Source: Cellvibrio sp. PSBB006 (lineage in GTDB: Bacteria; Pseudomonadota; Gammaproteobacteria; Pseudomonadales; Cellvibrionaceae). From it: a DNA stretch of 64,000 nucleotides. The stretch is from the NCBI RefSeq assembly GCF_002162135.1, contig NZ_CP021382.1, forward strand, positions 2,974,001 through 3,038,000, given 5' to 3'. Numbering within the stretch: the first letter of the stretch is position 1; the number at the start of each line of letters is the position of its first letter. The notes below the pieces were generated by a model that was not told the origin of the DNA, did not search any database, and worked only from the letters and a program-made list of their open reading frames with translations. Below, one piece after another: positions 32,644 through 40,390 of the stretch. A program made the position numbers and the translations under genes.

Positions 32644-33129
32644 TTACCACCGCTTCCACCAAGGCTTTTTGATGCCTGGGTGTGACACTTCAAGAAATTG
32701 AGGCTCGCTCAGAGCACCTGACTTAGAAACCCCAACGACTTTTACTTTAATTTTAAAAGCCTCTTGCTCATAACTGTTACCATCAAGCCAAATAAATGTG
32801 AAACTACCTTTATTTTTAGCAAACCTGCTTGGTGTAACAGGGGCTTCATAGAAAAGCCGATCTTCGAATTCACCTTCAACTATTTCGAAAGTATAACCTT
32901 GCTTCTGAGGAGGTATGGTTGCTAACTGGAAGGTGATAATACCCGCATCAGAAGTTGATGTGGCGTTTCCGTCATCAAAGCCTCTATGGATATACTCCAC
33001 AAAAAAATCTGGCCTGATCGCTAGCACACCTTCTTCTGTAGTTATTTTAAACTCTTCAAGCATAGGTCGGAATGAACCTGCGATGACTGGCGAAGATATA
33101 AATATTAAGAAGACGATTAATAATTTCAT
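32644..33129 (-). CDS. Hypothetical exported protein
   Basis: A 161-residue protein whose ATG at 33129 begins a signal peptide (MKLLIVFLIFISSPVIA, cleavage near 17); the frame opens at 33195 without that logic. The mature part is beta-rich (TFEIVEGEF, FTFIWLDGNSYEQEAFKIKVKVVGV) and ends in a Trp/Lys-rich tail (KKPWWKRW). It resembles a small beta-sandwich domain but no family is recognised. Upstream lies an attC-like spacer at 33163-33237. Confidence 0.55.
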   Translation of the reverse strand: MKLLIVFLIFISSPVIAGSFRPMLEEFKITTEEGVLAIRPDFFVEYIHRGFDDGNATSTSDAGIITFQLATIPPQKQGYTFEIVEGEFEDRLFYEAPVTPSRFAKNKGSFTFIWLDGNSYEQEAFKIKVKVVGVSKSGALSEPQFLEVSHPGIKKPWWKRW

Positions 33130-33162
33130 GATAAATTTCGAATCAGCTTTAGTAAGCTTCGC

Positions 33163-33237
33163 CAATAACAGGCCCTTATTTGAGATTGCGACCATAGAAT
33201 CAAGATCAAATAGGCTGCCTAAATGTTTCCGTTAGCT
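33163..33237 (-). repeat. Candidate attC site (75 bases)
   Basis: Bounded by AATAAC (33164-33169) and GTTAGCT (33231-33237). The right heptamer contains the stop codon of the adjoining ORF, a common cassette arrangement. Arms AGGCCCTTATTTGA and TCAAATAGGCTGCCT pair with one bulge. Confidence 0.55.
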
Positions 33238-33423
33238 ATATTCCACGCTGACAGTAAATGCTTGCTTTAATTTTTTAAAAAACATACCGAACAAGGCAAC
33301 AAAAAAACCAAACAGTGCAAACAATAAATTGGCGTGGAAAGATATCTCGCTCTCAGAATCCGGGTCCACTAAGATCCGGAGCTGCAACGACTCGTTACGT
33401 GCTTTATATTTTGACGTGCCCAT
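33232..33423 (-). CDS. Small single-pass membrane protein
   Basis: A 63-residue protein with one strong hydrophobic segment (LLFALFGFFVALFGMFF) followed by KKLKQ. No family recognised. Its ATG lies inside the 3' end of the upstream ORF (20-base overlap, 33404-33423), so the two are translationally coupled and occupy one cassette. Its stop sits in the attC heptamer. Pairing with a HEPN-motif protein makes a two-gene module plausible. Confidence 0.55.
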   Translation of the reverse strand: MGTSKYKARNESLQLRILVDPDSESEISFHANLLFALFGFFVALFGMFFKKLKQAFTVSVEYS

Positions 33424-33889
33424 TTATTTCGATTGATTGATATTCTTCAGATATTGATTCGGGGTTTTCTAAATCAATACCCGATAATAACATTACTGCT
33501 TTATAAGCATCCAAGATGACGTCGTGCATACGATCCAGATCTTCGAACATAATAACTCTTCCGTTGCCAGACTTCTCCCTCAGACGGAAATTATGCTCCC
33601 TGTAGAAAGAATGAGAAAGCCTATTTCGTTCCGTTAATGCCGCTGACAGCAAATTTTCTAATTTTTCAATTGAAATTACTTTGTTTTTAGCATTTTTAAT
33701 TAGCCCGCCTAACGTGTATTTATTAATTTTCTTATAGATGTCAGTTGCCATGCTCGAATTAGGATGCTCAATTAAATCTGCATTCGTGGCCTCTTCGATG
33801 ATTAATAATGTTCCAAGTTGAGTTTCCAAGAGTTGTGCGGCTTCTGCCACGAAACCAAATTTGCAATATATATCCTCTATTGTAGGCAT
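33404..33889 (-). CDS. Hypothetical protein with HEPN-like RxxxxH motif
   Basis: A 161-residue helical protein. Around residues 88-97 it has TERNRLSHSF, an Rx4H arrangement as in HEPN ribonuclease-fold proteins, followed by FYREHNF. The N-terminal helices (FGFVAEAAQLLETQLGTLLII) also look like the HEPN four-helix scaffold. HEPN domains act as RNases in toxin-antitoxin and phage-defence systems or as binding units; which applies here is not known. Followed by a coupled small membrane protein. Preceded by a strong attC site. Confidence 0.6.
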   Translation of the reverse strand: MPTIEDIYCKFGFVAEAAQLLETQLGTLLIIEEATNADLIEHPNSSMATDIYKKINKYTLGGLIKNAKNKVISIEKLENLLSAALTERNRLSHSFYREHNFRLREKSGNGRVIMFEDLDRMHDVILDAYKAVMLLSGIDLENPESISEEYQSIEINGHVKI

Positions 33890-33903
33890 GAACTTATCCT
33901 GAT

Positions 33904-34017
33904 ACGTAACGTTGCGATAAACGGTTGTTTGTAAGTTGCAGTTTTGCCATAAAGTTGAGCGAAGCGGAATGGCAAAAATGCAACTTAAAAACCGTCCGTT
34001 TGATTGCCTTGTTAGGC
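33904..34017 (-). repeat. attC site (114 bases)
   Basis: Right heptamer GTTAGGC (34011-34017) exactly fits GTTRRRY and overlaps the stop codon of the 34012-34668 gene; the left end is ACGTAAC (33904-33910). Internal arms AAGTTGCA/TGCAACTT and TTTTGCCAT/ATGGCAAAA pair perfectly, with GGTTGTTT/AAAAACC outside them. One of the two best attC candidates in the window. Confidence 0.85.
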
Positions 34018-34668
34018 TTGCTCAGCAAACTTAGCCTTTGACTTTTCTCTATGAAATACTATTGATGCTCCCAAGCTCGCAATACCTATTACAAACATGC
34101 TTTTTATTCTTTGTTCGAAAAGTGTTTTTTGCACATCATCATTTTCTCTCAAATATGCAATTGCTTCTTCTTTCGAGTTAAACAGTCTCTTGCTCTCATC
34201 AGTTGGATCATTTGTGTTCATGATTTTTTCTATAAACTGGTCATAGATAAATTCACCGGAAAGATGAGCCATTCCAGCAGTAAGGTTGTCGTTAGTTCTG
34301 CTAAATATTTCGTAAACTCGCTCCAAGTTTTCTTCGATAGAAAATGGAGACGCTTGATGTGCCAAATTATTTCTCAGGCCTCTTAATGAATGAATGCAAT
34401 TTATTAAGTCTGAAGGTAATAATCGGCAAACATATGCAATATCTAATTTTGCAGATAGGGAACCGAAAGCTCCTTTACCATCAAAGATTTCCTTCATTCG
34501 CTTTCCGCTTGTGTTGATCGGGATCAATGACTTGAACATTTTAGTAAGCTCTTCATCTAATAAGGAAACACCGAGCAAAACACATCCTCTATCCGCTTCT
34601 TTCATAAGCAATGAATACGTTCGCTCCAAAAATTCCTTTGAATCGGGATGCTCAAATAGAGAAACCAT
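34012..34668 (-). CDS. MltR-like/HEPN-motif hypothetical protein
   Basis: A 218-residue protein. The first 120 residues (LLGVSLLDEELTKMFKSL, SLSAKLDIAYVCRLLP, LRGLRNNLAHQ) follow the pattern of the MltR (mannitol operon repressor-like) family. Its RNNLAH segment is an RNxxxH HEPN-type motif. A hydrophobic segment near residues 190-205 (MFVIGIASLGASIVF) adds a likely membrane anchor at the C-terminus. Flanked by the two best attC sites, so a clean single-gene cassette. Function unknown; HEPN-type RNA binding or cleavage is possible. Confidence 0.65.
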   Translation of the reverse strand: MVSLFEHPDSKEFLERTYSLLMKEADRGCVLLGVSLLDEELTKMFKSLIPINTSGKRMKEIFDGKGAFGSLSAKLDIAYVCRLLPSDLINCIHSLRGLRNNLAHQASPFSIEENLERVYEIFSRTNDNLTAGMAHLSGEFIYDQFIEKIMNTNDPTDESKRLFNSKEEAIAYLRENDDVQKTLFEQRIKSMFVIGIASLGASIVFHREKSKAKFAEQA

Positions 34669-34685
34669 AAATGAAACTTCCTATA

Positions 34686-34818
34686 GCCTAACACCCAGTA
34701 CAACGACAGTTTTTAAGTTGTGGCTTTGTGGGTTACTTTTGCGCAGCAAAATCACAAAGCCGCGACTTAAAAACTGTCCATCGCACGGAGTGCGCGGGTT
34801 GATACACTTTGTTATGAC
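34686..34818 (-). repeat. attC site (133 bases)
   Basis: Left GCCTAAC (34686-34692) fits RYYYAAC exactly; right GTTATGAC (34811-34818). The arms are extensive: GACAGTTTTTAAGT pairs perfectly with ACTTAAAAACTGTC, and GGCTTTGTG with CACAAAGCC, separated by a short bulge as in L/R boxes of attC sites. Confidence 0.85.
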
Positions 34819-34836
34819 TTGTATGGCTAATTAGAT

Positions 34837-35067
34837 TTAACAATCAAAATCATTTTCTAGACCTTCTTCGTCTACTTCCCCAAACGTTTCAAGCTCGAAA
34901 GAACGAATTTCTTCGCAGCTACACCCTTTTTCTGCACTACCTAACTTTCCAGACTCGCTAATAGAAAACATGGTTTTTTCTTTGGTATGGCAAGTCCACT
35001 TTTCACCACATGAAGCTAAAAATATAGGCACTAATATAATTAGGAGTAAATGAATATTGTATTTCAT
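34837..35067 (-). CDS. Putative lipoprotein, 76 residues
   Basis: A short protein with a lipoprotein signal peptide: hydrophobic LLLIILVPIFL followed by the lipobox LASC, so the mature N-terminus is Cys20. The mature part is acidic, with further cysteines (TCHT, CSCEE, final DFDC). No family recognised. A cassette gene at the upstream end of the array, preceded by ORF debris and no integrase. Confidence 0.6.
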   Translation of the reverse strand: MKYNIHLLLIILVPIFLASCGEKWTCHTKEKTMFSISESGKLGSAEKGCSCEEIRSFELETFGEVDEEGLENDFDC

Positions 35068-35108
35068 TGTGATTTCCTTGAATAAATATGAATGTCAGCC
35101 AAAGATTA

Positions 35109-35252
35109 TCAGTTGGAACCAGCCGCGAATCCCTTTTTGAAACCAGCGGTATATCCGTGCTCATAATCAGATTCCGGATCACCAAATCCTTTTAGTGGCT
35201 GCAAAGGACCGTTTCCCAGAGCCTCATATCCCGCCCCCCATCGTTCAAGCAA
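35109..35252 (-). pseudogene. Short ORF remnant at array edge
   Basis: The minus frame from a TTG at 35252 to TGA at 35109 encodes 47 residues including WGAGYEALG, then PESDYEHGYTAGFKKGFAAG. An in-frame stop lies about seven codons upstream. The aromatic/Gly repeats look like a genuine protein C-terminus rather than noise, so this is probably the tail of a lost cassette gene. GTTAGGT at 35254-35260 fits a cassette junction heptamer. Confidence 0.35.
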
Positions 35253-35451
35253 CGTTAGGTTGGAATCCTTTAAGCGTCAAGGTTGTGAGCAAACTGCCTC
35301 AAATGTTTCCTCGTACAAAACAATCACTGCGCCTCATATTCCCCTTTTCGGAAAAGCAACTAACCCTTTGATCCATAAGGCATCGCCTCGCAAATTGCAT
35401 GCCTTTCCCAAATATTAGCCTGCGAGGCCATTTTTGGGTTCTCCATCGCTA

Positions 35452-35520
35452 TAGGGGATTGAAAGCCATCCATTTCGACCTTCATCGCCCGCCTAGTAAA
35501 CATGCCTTTAATCCCCTAAG
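35452..35520. repeat. Imperfect inverted repeat beside the array
   Basis: TAGGGGATTGAAAGC pairs with GCCTTTAATCCCCTA across a loop of about 38 bases; a shorter GCCTCGCA/TGCGAGGC pair lies upstream at 35389-35427. The 35253-35661 gap is otherwise empty. Could be the scar of an insertion or part of a recombination site. Confidence 0.35.
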
Positions 35521-35530
35521 TAATTCATTA

Positions 35531-35565
35531 ACAAAGCCCAATAATCCACTGAACTTGGGCTTTGT
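35531..35565. terminator. Bidirectional terminator-like hairpin
   Basis: ACAAAGCCCAA (35531-35541) pairs perfectly with TTGGGCTTTGT (35555-35565). It separates the cassette array from the CBS-domain gene. The T-tracts are short. Confidence 0.5.
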
Positions 35566-35661
35566 ACATCAGTCGCAACTTTTACCTTGAACAGAAAGCA
35601 AAGAACCTGTCGCTGATGTTCTATTGTTGCTTTTCACGTTAATTATTAAGGAGAACACAAG

Positions 35662-36075
35662 ATGCAAATTCGAGACGTAATGACCACCGAAGTAAAAACC
35701 CTTACCCCCGATCAAAGTATTCGCGAAGCGGCTGCACTGATGGCCGATATTGATAGCGGTGCGCTGCTCGTCAATGAGCAGGACCGGTTGATCGGTATGA
35801 TCACGGATCGCGACATTGCCATCCGCGCTGTGGCCAAAGGATTGGATTGTGGCACGCCGATACGCGAGGTGATGAGTAACACCATTCGTTACTGCTTCGA
35901 CGACGAAAGCGTTCAGGATGTGGCGCAAAACATGGCAGAAAACGAAATGCGGCGGATGCCGGTACTCAACCGCGAAAAACGTCTGGTGGGTGTCGTTTCG
36001 CTGGGAAATATCGCGAGCTGTCATAGCCAAAAAACCAGCGACACTGTGTTGCAAGGTGTTGCTCGCGCGCATTAA
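35662..36075 (+). CDS. CBS-domain pair protein
   Basis: A 137-residue protein made of two CBS motifs (residues about 1-60 and 70-130): IRDVMTTEVKTLTPDQSIREAA..LIGMITDRDI and IREVMSNTIRYCFDDESVQDVA..LVGVVSLGNIA. Stand-alone CBS pairs bind adenosyl nucleotides and act as energy or stress sensors. AAGGAGAA lies eight bases before the ATG. It is the first gene of the plus-strand stress block after the array, 33 bases before the alcohol dehydrogenase, so probably the head of its operon. Confidence 0.9.
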   Translation: MQIRDVMTTEVKTLTPDQSIREAAALMADIDSGALLVNEQDRLIGMITDRDIAIRAVAKGLDCGTPIREVMSNTIRYCFDDESVQDVAQNMAENEMRRMPVLNREKRLVGVVSLGNIASCHSQKTSDTVLQGVARAH

Positions 36076-36108
36076 TTTATTTCGCGTCCATTTATTATGG
36101 AGGTCACC

Positions 36109-37413
36109 ATGAAAGCTGTCGTTTTTCACGGGATCGGCGATATTCGCTTGGACGATGTCCCCGAACCGCAATTGCAGGAATCCACTGATGCTATTGTGCG
36201 ATTAACCGCTTCCGCTATTTGCGGCACCGACTTGCATTTTGTGCGCGGTACGGTGGGTGGTATGGAGCAAGGTACCATCCTTGGTCACGAGGGTGTGGGC
36301 GTTGTGGAAGCGCTCGGTGATGATGTGCGCAATTTGCAGATCGGTGATCGGGTGGTCATTCCATCCACCATCGCCTGTGGTAATTGTTCTTACTGCCGTG
36401 CCGGTTATTACGCGCAATGTGATGATGCCAACCCTAACGGTAAACAAGCGGGTACAGCATTTTTTGGTGGACCGGCGACCACCGGCAGCTTCCATGGATT
36501 GCAAGCGGAAAAAGCGCGTATTCCTTATGCCAATGTTGGATTAATTAAACTCCCGCCGCAGATCACCGACGACCAAGCGATCTTGTTGTCAGATATTTTT
36601 CCCACCGGTTATTTCGGTGCTGATCTGGCCGAGGTCACCAATGGCGATACCGTCGCCGTATTCGGTTGCGGGCCGGTGGGACAGTTCGCGATTGCGAGTG
36701 CATTTTTATTAGGTGCGGCAAGAGTATTTGCGATTGATAAACACGCAGACCGTTTGCGCATGGCGCGCCAGCAAGGTGCGGAAGTGATCAACTTTGAAGA
36801 GGAAGACCCGGTCGAAGCGCTGCACCGTTTGACCAAAAACATCGGGGTTGATCGCGCCATTGATGCGGTCGGTGTCGATGCTGAACATCGCCACACCCAT
36901 ATAACGAAGGAAGATGAACAACGCTTTGCCAAGGAGGTCGAGACAACAGCGCCGGATGCGCAGCCCGATGGCGAAAATTGGCAACCGGGTGACGGTCCCA
37001 GCCAGGCACTGGAGTGGGCAATCAAAGGATTAGCTAAAGCGGGCACTCTTGGCATCATCGGTGTGTATTCAGAGCAGTCCAACAGCTTTCCTATTGGCAT
37101 GGCGATGAATAAAAACCTGACGATCAATATGGGCAATTGCCATCACCGAAAATATATTCCGAAACTGATCGAACTGACGGTGAGCGGTCGTATTGATCCG
37201 AGCAAGATTCTGACAAAAGTCAAACCTATGGGTGATGCGATTGAAGCTTTCAAAGCCTTTGATCAACGTCGTAGCGGCTGGCTGAAAGTAGAATTGAATC
37301 CGCAACAACGTCAACTTGGCGAGGATGATGAAGGCATGCTCGACGATGCCCTGGATGATTCCTTTCCGGCCAGTGATCCACCGTCAATGACGGCGCCGGC
37401 GCGTCATCATTAA
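36109..37413 (+). CDS. Zinc-dependent alcohol dehydrogenase with acidic C-terminal tail
   Basis: A 434-residue medium-chain dehydrogenase. Catalytic-zinc region CGTDLHF and GHEGVG; structural-zinc cysteines CGNCSYCRAGYYAQC; Rossmann motif FGCGPVGQFA near residue 185. The length and inserted TKEDEQRF region resemble the glutathione-independent formaldehyde dehydrogenase-like subgroup. Substrate unknown. GGAGG five bases before 36109 favours this ATG over the in-frame one at 36097. After the enzyme ends comes an extra tail with DDALDDSFPASDPPS, a motif seen alone at the ends of small stress proteins. The fusion is unusual. Confidence 0.88.
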   Translation: MKAVVFHGIGDIRLDDVPEPQLQESTDAIVRLTASAICGTDLHFVRGTVGGMEQGTILGHEGVGVVEALGDDVRNLQIGDRVVIPSTIACGNCSYCRAGYYAQCDDANPNGKQAGTAFFGGPATTGSFHGLQAEKARIPYANVGLIKLPPQITDDQAILLSDIFPTGYFGADLAEVTNGDTVAVFGCGPVGQFAIASAFLLGAARVFAIDKHADRLRMARQQGAEVINFEEEDPVEALHRLTKNIGVDRAIDAVGVDAEHRHTHITKEDEQRFAKEVETTAPDAQPDGENWQPGDGPSQALEWAIKGLAKAGTLGIIGVYSEQSNSFPIGMAMNKNLTINMGNCHHRKYIPKLIELTVSGRIDPSKILTKVKPMGDAIEAFKAFDQRRSGWLKVELNPQQRQLGEDDEGMLDDALDDSFPASDPPSMTAPARHH

Positions 37414-37452
37414 GGACCAGCTTTTACAACAAACACACATCAGAGGGAGCTT

Positions 37453-38370
37453 ATGAGCGATATTCGTATTGGCATCTCCGGTTGGCGTTATGCGCCTTGG
37501 CGTAAGAACTTTTACCCCAAGGGGCTACGCCAGAAGGATGAATTACACTTCGCGTCCCGCGCCGTCAATTCCATTGAAATTAACGGCTCGTTTTACGGGC
37601 TGCAACGCCCCACCAGTTACGCACGTTGGTACGCCGACACGCCGGATAATTTTATCTTCAGTGTGAAGGCCTCGCGTCACATTACCCATGAAAAACGTCT
37701 GCGTGATATTGAACAACCGCTGGCGAATTTTTTTGCCTCCGGTATGTTTCACCTCAAAGAAAAACTCGGTCCGTTCTTGTGGCAATTTCCACCCAGCTTT
37801 ACATTTGATGAAACCTTGTTTGAGGAATTCCTGGCGCAATTGCCCATGACCAGCGATGCAGCTAAAACCCATGCGAAACATAGCGACGCGGCGGTGCAAC
37901 GGGAAGGCTATCTGGACATCCCTGCCAAGATGCCGCTGCGCCACGCAGTGGAAATTCGTCACGACAGTTTTGTGGACGAAGCCTTTATCCATCTGCTGCG
38001 TCGTTATCGGGTGGCACTCGTCGTCGCCGATACCGCCGGGCGCTGGCCTTATCTGGAAGATCTCACCAGCGAGTTTGTTTACATGCGTCTGCATGGCGAT
38101 GAAGAGTTGTATAACAGCGGTTACGGCAAGAAAGCGCTGGAACGCTGGTATAAACGTATCCGCTTATGGAGCCAGGGGCGGCAGCCCGGCGACGCGAATC
38201 TGGTGGTTAAGGAAAAAGATAAGGCGCGCGGCGGTCGGGATGTGTATTGTTATTTCGATAATACCGACAAACTCTTCGCACCCTATGATGCGCGCCAACT
38301 GCTGGAGTATTTCGGCTTGGCCGATCAGCTGGAGGCCGAACCGGGCAAGTTGACAGGAGCCGTTGCATGA
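37453..38370 (+). CDS. DUF72 family protein
   Basis: A 305-residue protein with the YecE/DUF72 TIM-barrel pattern: IRIGISGWRYAPWRKNFYP at the start, NSIEINGSFY, FSVKASRHITHEKRL, LGPFLWQFPP, and VYMRLHGDEELYNSGYG. Function of the family is not established. GAGGGAG eight bases upstream. Its TGA overlaps the next ATG (ATGA), placing it in one operon with the phosphatase, cardiolipin synthase and YbhN genes. The same neighbours occur in pseudomonad stress clusters. Confidence 0.9.
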   Translation: MSDIRIGISGWRYAPWRKNFYPKGLRQKDELHFASRAVNSIEINGSFYGLQRPTSYARWYADTPDNFIFSVKASRHITHEKRLRDIEQPLANFFASGMFHLKEKLGPFLWQFPPSFTFDETLFEEFLAQLPMTSDAAKTHAKHSDAAVQREGYLDIPAKMPLRHAVEIRHDSFVDEAFIHLLRRYRVALVVADTAGRWPYLEDLTSEFVYMRLHGDEELYNSGYGKKALERWYKRIRLWSQGRQPGDANLVVKEKDKARGGRDVYCYFDNTDKLFAPYDARQLLEYFGLADQLEAEPGKLTGAVA

Positions 38371-39128
38371 CCTCATCTTCAGATACGCCGATCCATTGCC
38401 TGCGGATTCTGACCTTGAACTTACACAAGGGATTTACAGCACTGAACCGGCGTTTTATGTTGCCGGAATTGCGCGATGCGGTGCGCACCCATGCGAGCGA
38501 TATTGTGTTTTTGCAGGAGGTCCTGGGCGAACACAAACGCCACGCCTCCCGCTATGATAATTGGCCAGAGGTGCCCCAGTATGAATTCCTTGCTGACAGC
38601 ATGTGGCCGGAATTCTCCTACGGGCGCAACGCCGTTTATCCCCACGGTGATCATGGCAACGCGCTCTTGTCCAAGTTTCCGATTGTGCGCTACCACAATC
38701 TCGACGTCTCCATCGGCACGATCGAGCAGCGCGGCTTGCTACATTCGGTGATTTATGTGCCCGGCCAGACGGAAGTTCACGCCATTTGCGTGCATCTTGG
38801 CTTACGTGAAAATCATCGTCAGCAGCAGTTGCGGCTGCTGTGTAAATTGGTCGATAGCCTGCCTCCGGGAGAGCCGGTTATCGTCGCAGGAGACTTTAAC
38901 GACTGGCGCCAGCGCGCCGATGCCATACTGGAGCATTGCGGCATGCAAGAAGTGTTTGCTCAGCAATTCGGTAAACCGGCACGCAGCTTTCCGGCGCGTT
39001 GGCCGTGGTTTCGGCTGGACCGGATTTACCTGCGCAATGCCACCGCCCGCAACCCGGAAGTCTTGCGTATTCGCCCCTGGTCGCACCTGTCCGATCACGC
39101 ACCACTGGCGGTTGAGGTTCACCTATGA
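38367..39128 (+). CDS. Endonuclease/exonuclease/phosphatase family protein (YbhP-like)
   Basis: A 253-residue protein of the DNase I-like/EEP fold. It has LTLNLHKGF (Asn), FLQEVLGE (metal-binding Glu), ICVHLGL, VAGDFNDWR (catalytic Asp and Asn) and LSDHAPLAVEV (Asp-His). No signal peptide. In E. coli the YbhP homologue is encoded with clsB (ybhO) and ybhN, exactly the order here, so a lipid phosphodiesterase role linked to membrane remodelling is likely but unproven. ATGA overlaps at both ends couple it to DUF72 and clsB. Confidence 0.88.
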   Translation: MTSSSDTPIHCLRILTLNLHKGFTALNRRFMLPELRDAVRTHASDIVFLQEVLGEHKRHASRYDNWPEVPQYEFLADSMWPEFSYGRNAVYPHGDHGNALLSKFPIVRYHNLDVSIGTIEQRGLLHSVIYVPGQTEVHAICVHLGLRENHRQQQLRLLCKLVDSLPPGEPVIVAGDFNDWRQRADAILEHCGMQEVFAQQFGKPARSFPARWPWFRLDRIYLRNATARNPEVLRIRPWSHLSDHAPLAVEVHL

Positions 39129-40390
39129 ACGAGCCTTGGCGCGCGGGTAATGAAGTCGAATTACTGATCAATGGCGAAGCGTTTTTTCCACGCGTCTTTG
39201 ACAGCATTCGCAAAGCCCGGCGCGAAGTCCTTATCGAAACGTTTATCATCCGCGACGATGAAGTTGGCAAGGCATTGCAACAAACCCTGATGTATGTGGC
39301 GCGGCGTGGGGTGCATGTGGAAATCACCATCGACGCTTACGGCGGCAATGAAGCCAGCGCAGCATTTTTTGAGGCCATGGCCGATACCGGGGTGCATGTG
39401 CATTTGTTTGAGCCCACGCGCCATTTATTTAATTTGCGTCTGAATGTATTCCGCCGTCTGCATCGCAAACTGGTGGTGGTGGATAACGAGGTGGCGTTTA
39501 TCGGTGGTATCAATTACTGCGCCGATCAATTAACCAGTTTTGGCGAAGAAGCCAAACAGGATTATTCCATGCGTTTGTGTGGGCCGGTGGTGCAGGATAT
39601 TCATCAGGCCTGCCTGGATTTATTACACCACGGCGACAGCAAACCGCCGCGGCTTCAACGCTTGAAAAAATTCGCCGCAAGCCAACACGACGCCCTTCAT
39701 AAAAGCCACCATGAAAACCCTCCCGAAAAACAGGAGTCGGTCCGCGCTTTGTTGGCGATACGCGATAACGGATTGCATAAGCGGGATATCGAAAAGCATT
39801 ATCTACACGCAGTTAACACAGCCAAAGAACGCCTGGTACTTGCCCATGCGTATTTTTTTCCGAGTTACGGTTTGCTACGGGCATTGCGTAATGCAGCGCG
39901 ACGCGGGGTGAATGTCACCTTGATTCTGCAAGGTGAGCCGGACATGCCCTGGGTGCGTTTATGCGCGCAGTTGCTCTACGGTTATTTACTGCGTGAAGGT
40001 GTGAAGATTTATGAATACAAGGAACGTCCGTTCCACGGCAAGTTGGCCTTGGCTGATCGCCATTGGGCCACACTGGGCTCAAGCAATCTTGATCCGTTAA
40101 GCCTGTCGCTCAACCTGGAAGCCAACGTCATGATTGATGATGAAGCCTTCAATCAACACTTGTTTAAACATCTGCGCACCTTGGTGCAGGAACATGGCGA
40201 ACCGGTCAGTATGCAAGTGGTAAAGCGCAGCTATTGGTGGCGCATGCCGCTGATATTTTTATCGTTTCATTTCTTGCGTCACTTTCCGGTGATAGCCGGA
40301 TGGTTTCCCGCGCACATTCCCAAGCTTGAGCGGGTCGGTTCACAGAAACACTTATGGAAGAAATCCCATTATGACCAGGAAAGAGCCTGA
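39125..40390 (+). CDS. clsB: Cardiolipin synthase B, copy 1
   Basis: A 421-residue phospholipase D-superfamily enzyme that joins phospholipids to form cardiolipin. Two HKD motifs: HRKLVVVDNEVAFIGGINY (about 115) and FHGKLALADRHWATLGSSNLD (about 303). The opening VELLINGEAFFPRVFDSIRKA is diagnostic of ClsB. No strong membrane helix at the N-terminus. Start overlaps the upstream stop; the next gene begins 20 bases before its end. A paralogue lies 1.1 kb downstream. Confidence 0.9.
   Translation: MNEPWRAGNEVELLINGEAFFPRVFDSIRKARREVLIETFIIRDDEVGKALQQTLMYVARRGVHVEITIDAYGGNEASAAFFEAMADTGVHVHLFEPTRHLFNLRLNVFRRLHRKLVVVDNEVAFIGGINYCADQLTSFGEEAKQDYSMRLCGPVVQDIHQACLDLLHHGDSKPPRLQRLKKFAASQHDALHKSHHENPPEKQESVRALLAIRDNGLHKRDIEKHYLHAVNTAKERLVLAHAYFFPSYGLLRALRNAARRGVNVTLILQGEPDMPWVRLCAQLLYGYLLREGVKIYEYKERPFHGKLALADRHWATLGSSNLDPLSLSLNLEANVMIDDEAFNQHLFKHLRTLVQEHGEPVSMQVVKRSYWWRMPLIFLSFHFLRHFPVIAGWFPAHIPKLERVGSQKHLWKKSHYDQERA

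Larger units (their letters stand above)
26871..35260 (-). mobile_element. Integron-like gene cassette array without integrase
   Basis: About 8.4 kb of AT-rich DNA carries some fifteen small ORFs and remnants, all on the minus strand, between plus-strand stress genes. Several ORFs end in or beside a GTTRRRY-like heptamer that starts a hairpin-forming spacer, as integron cassettes do with attC. Two spacers (33904-34017 and 34686-34818) are textbook in layout; others are weaker. One gene is an Arr rifampin ADP-ribosyltransferase, a known cassette type. No integron integrase gene is present in the window, so it is best described as a cluster of attC sites lacking integrase. Both outer boundaries are estimates. 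Confidence 0.7.

Noticed and set aside
35068..35661. Integron integrase or attI site at the upstream end of the array
   Set aside because: No tyrosine recombinase frame on either strand. Only a short ORF remnant, inverted repeats and a hairpin are present.
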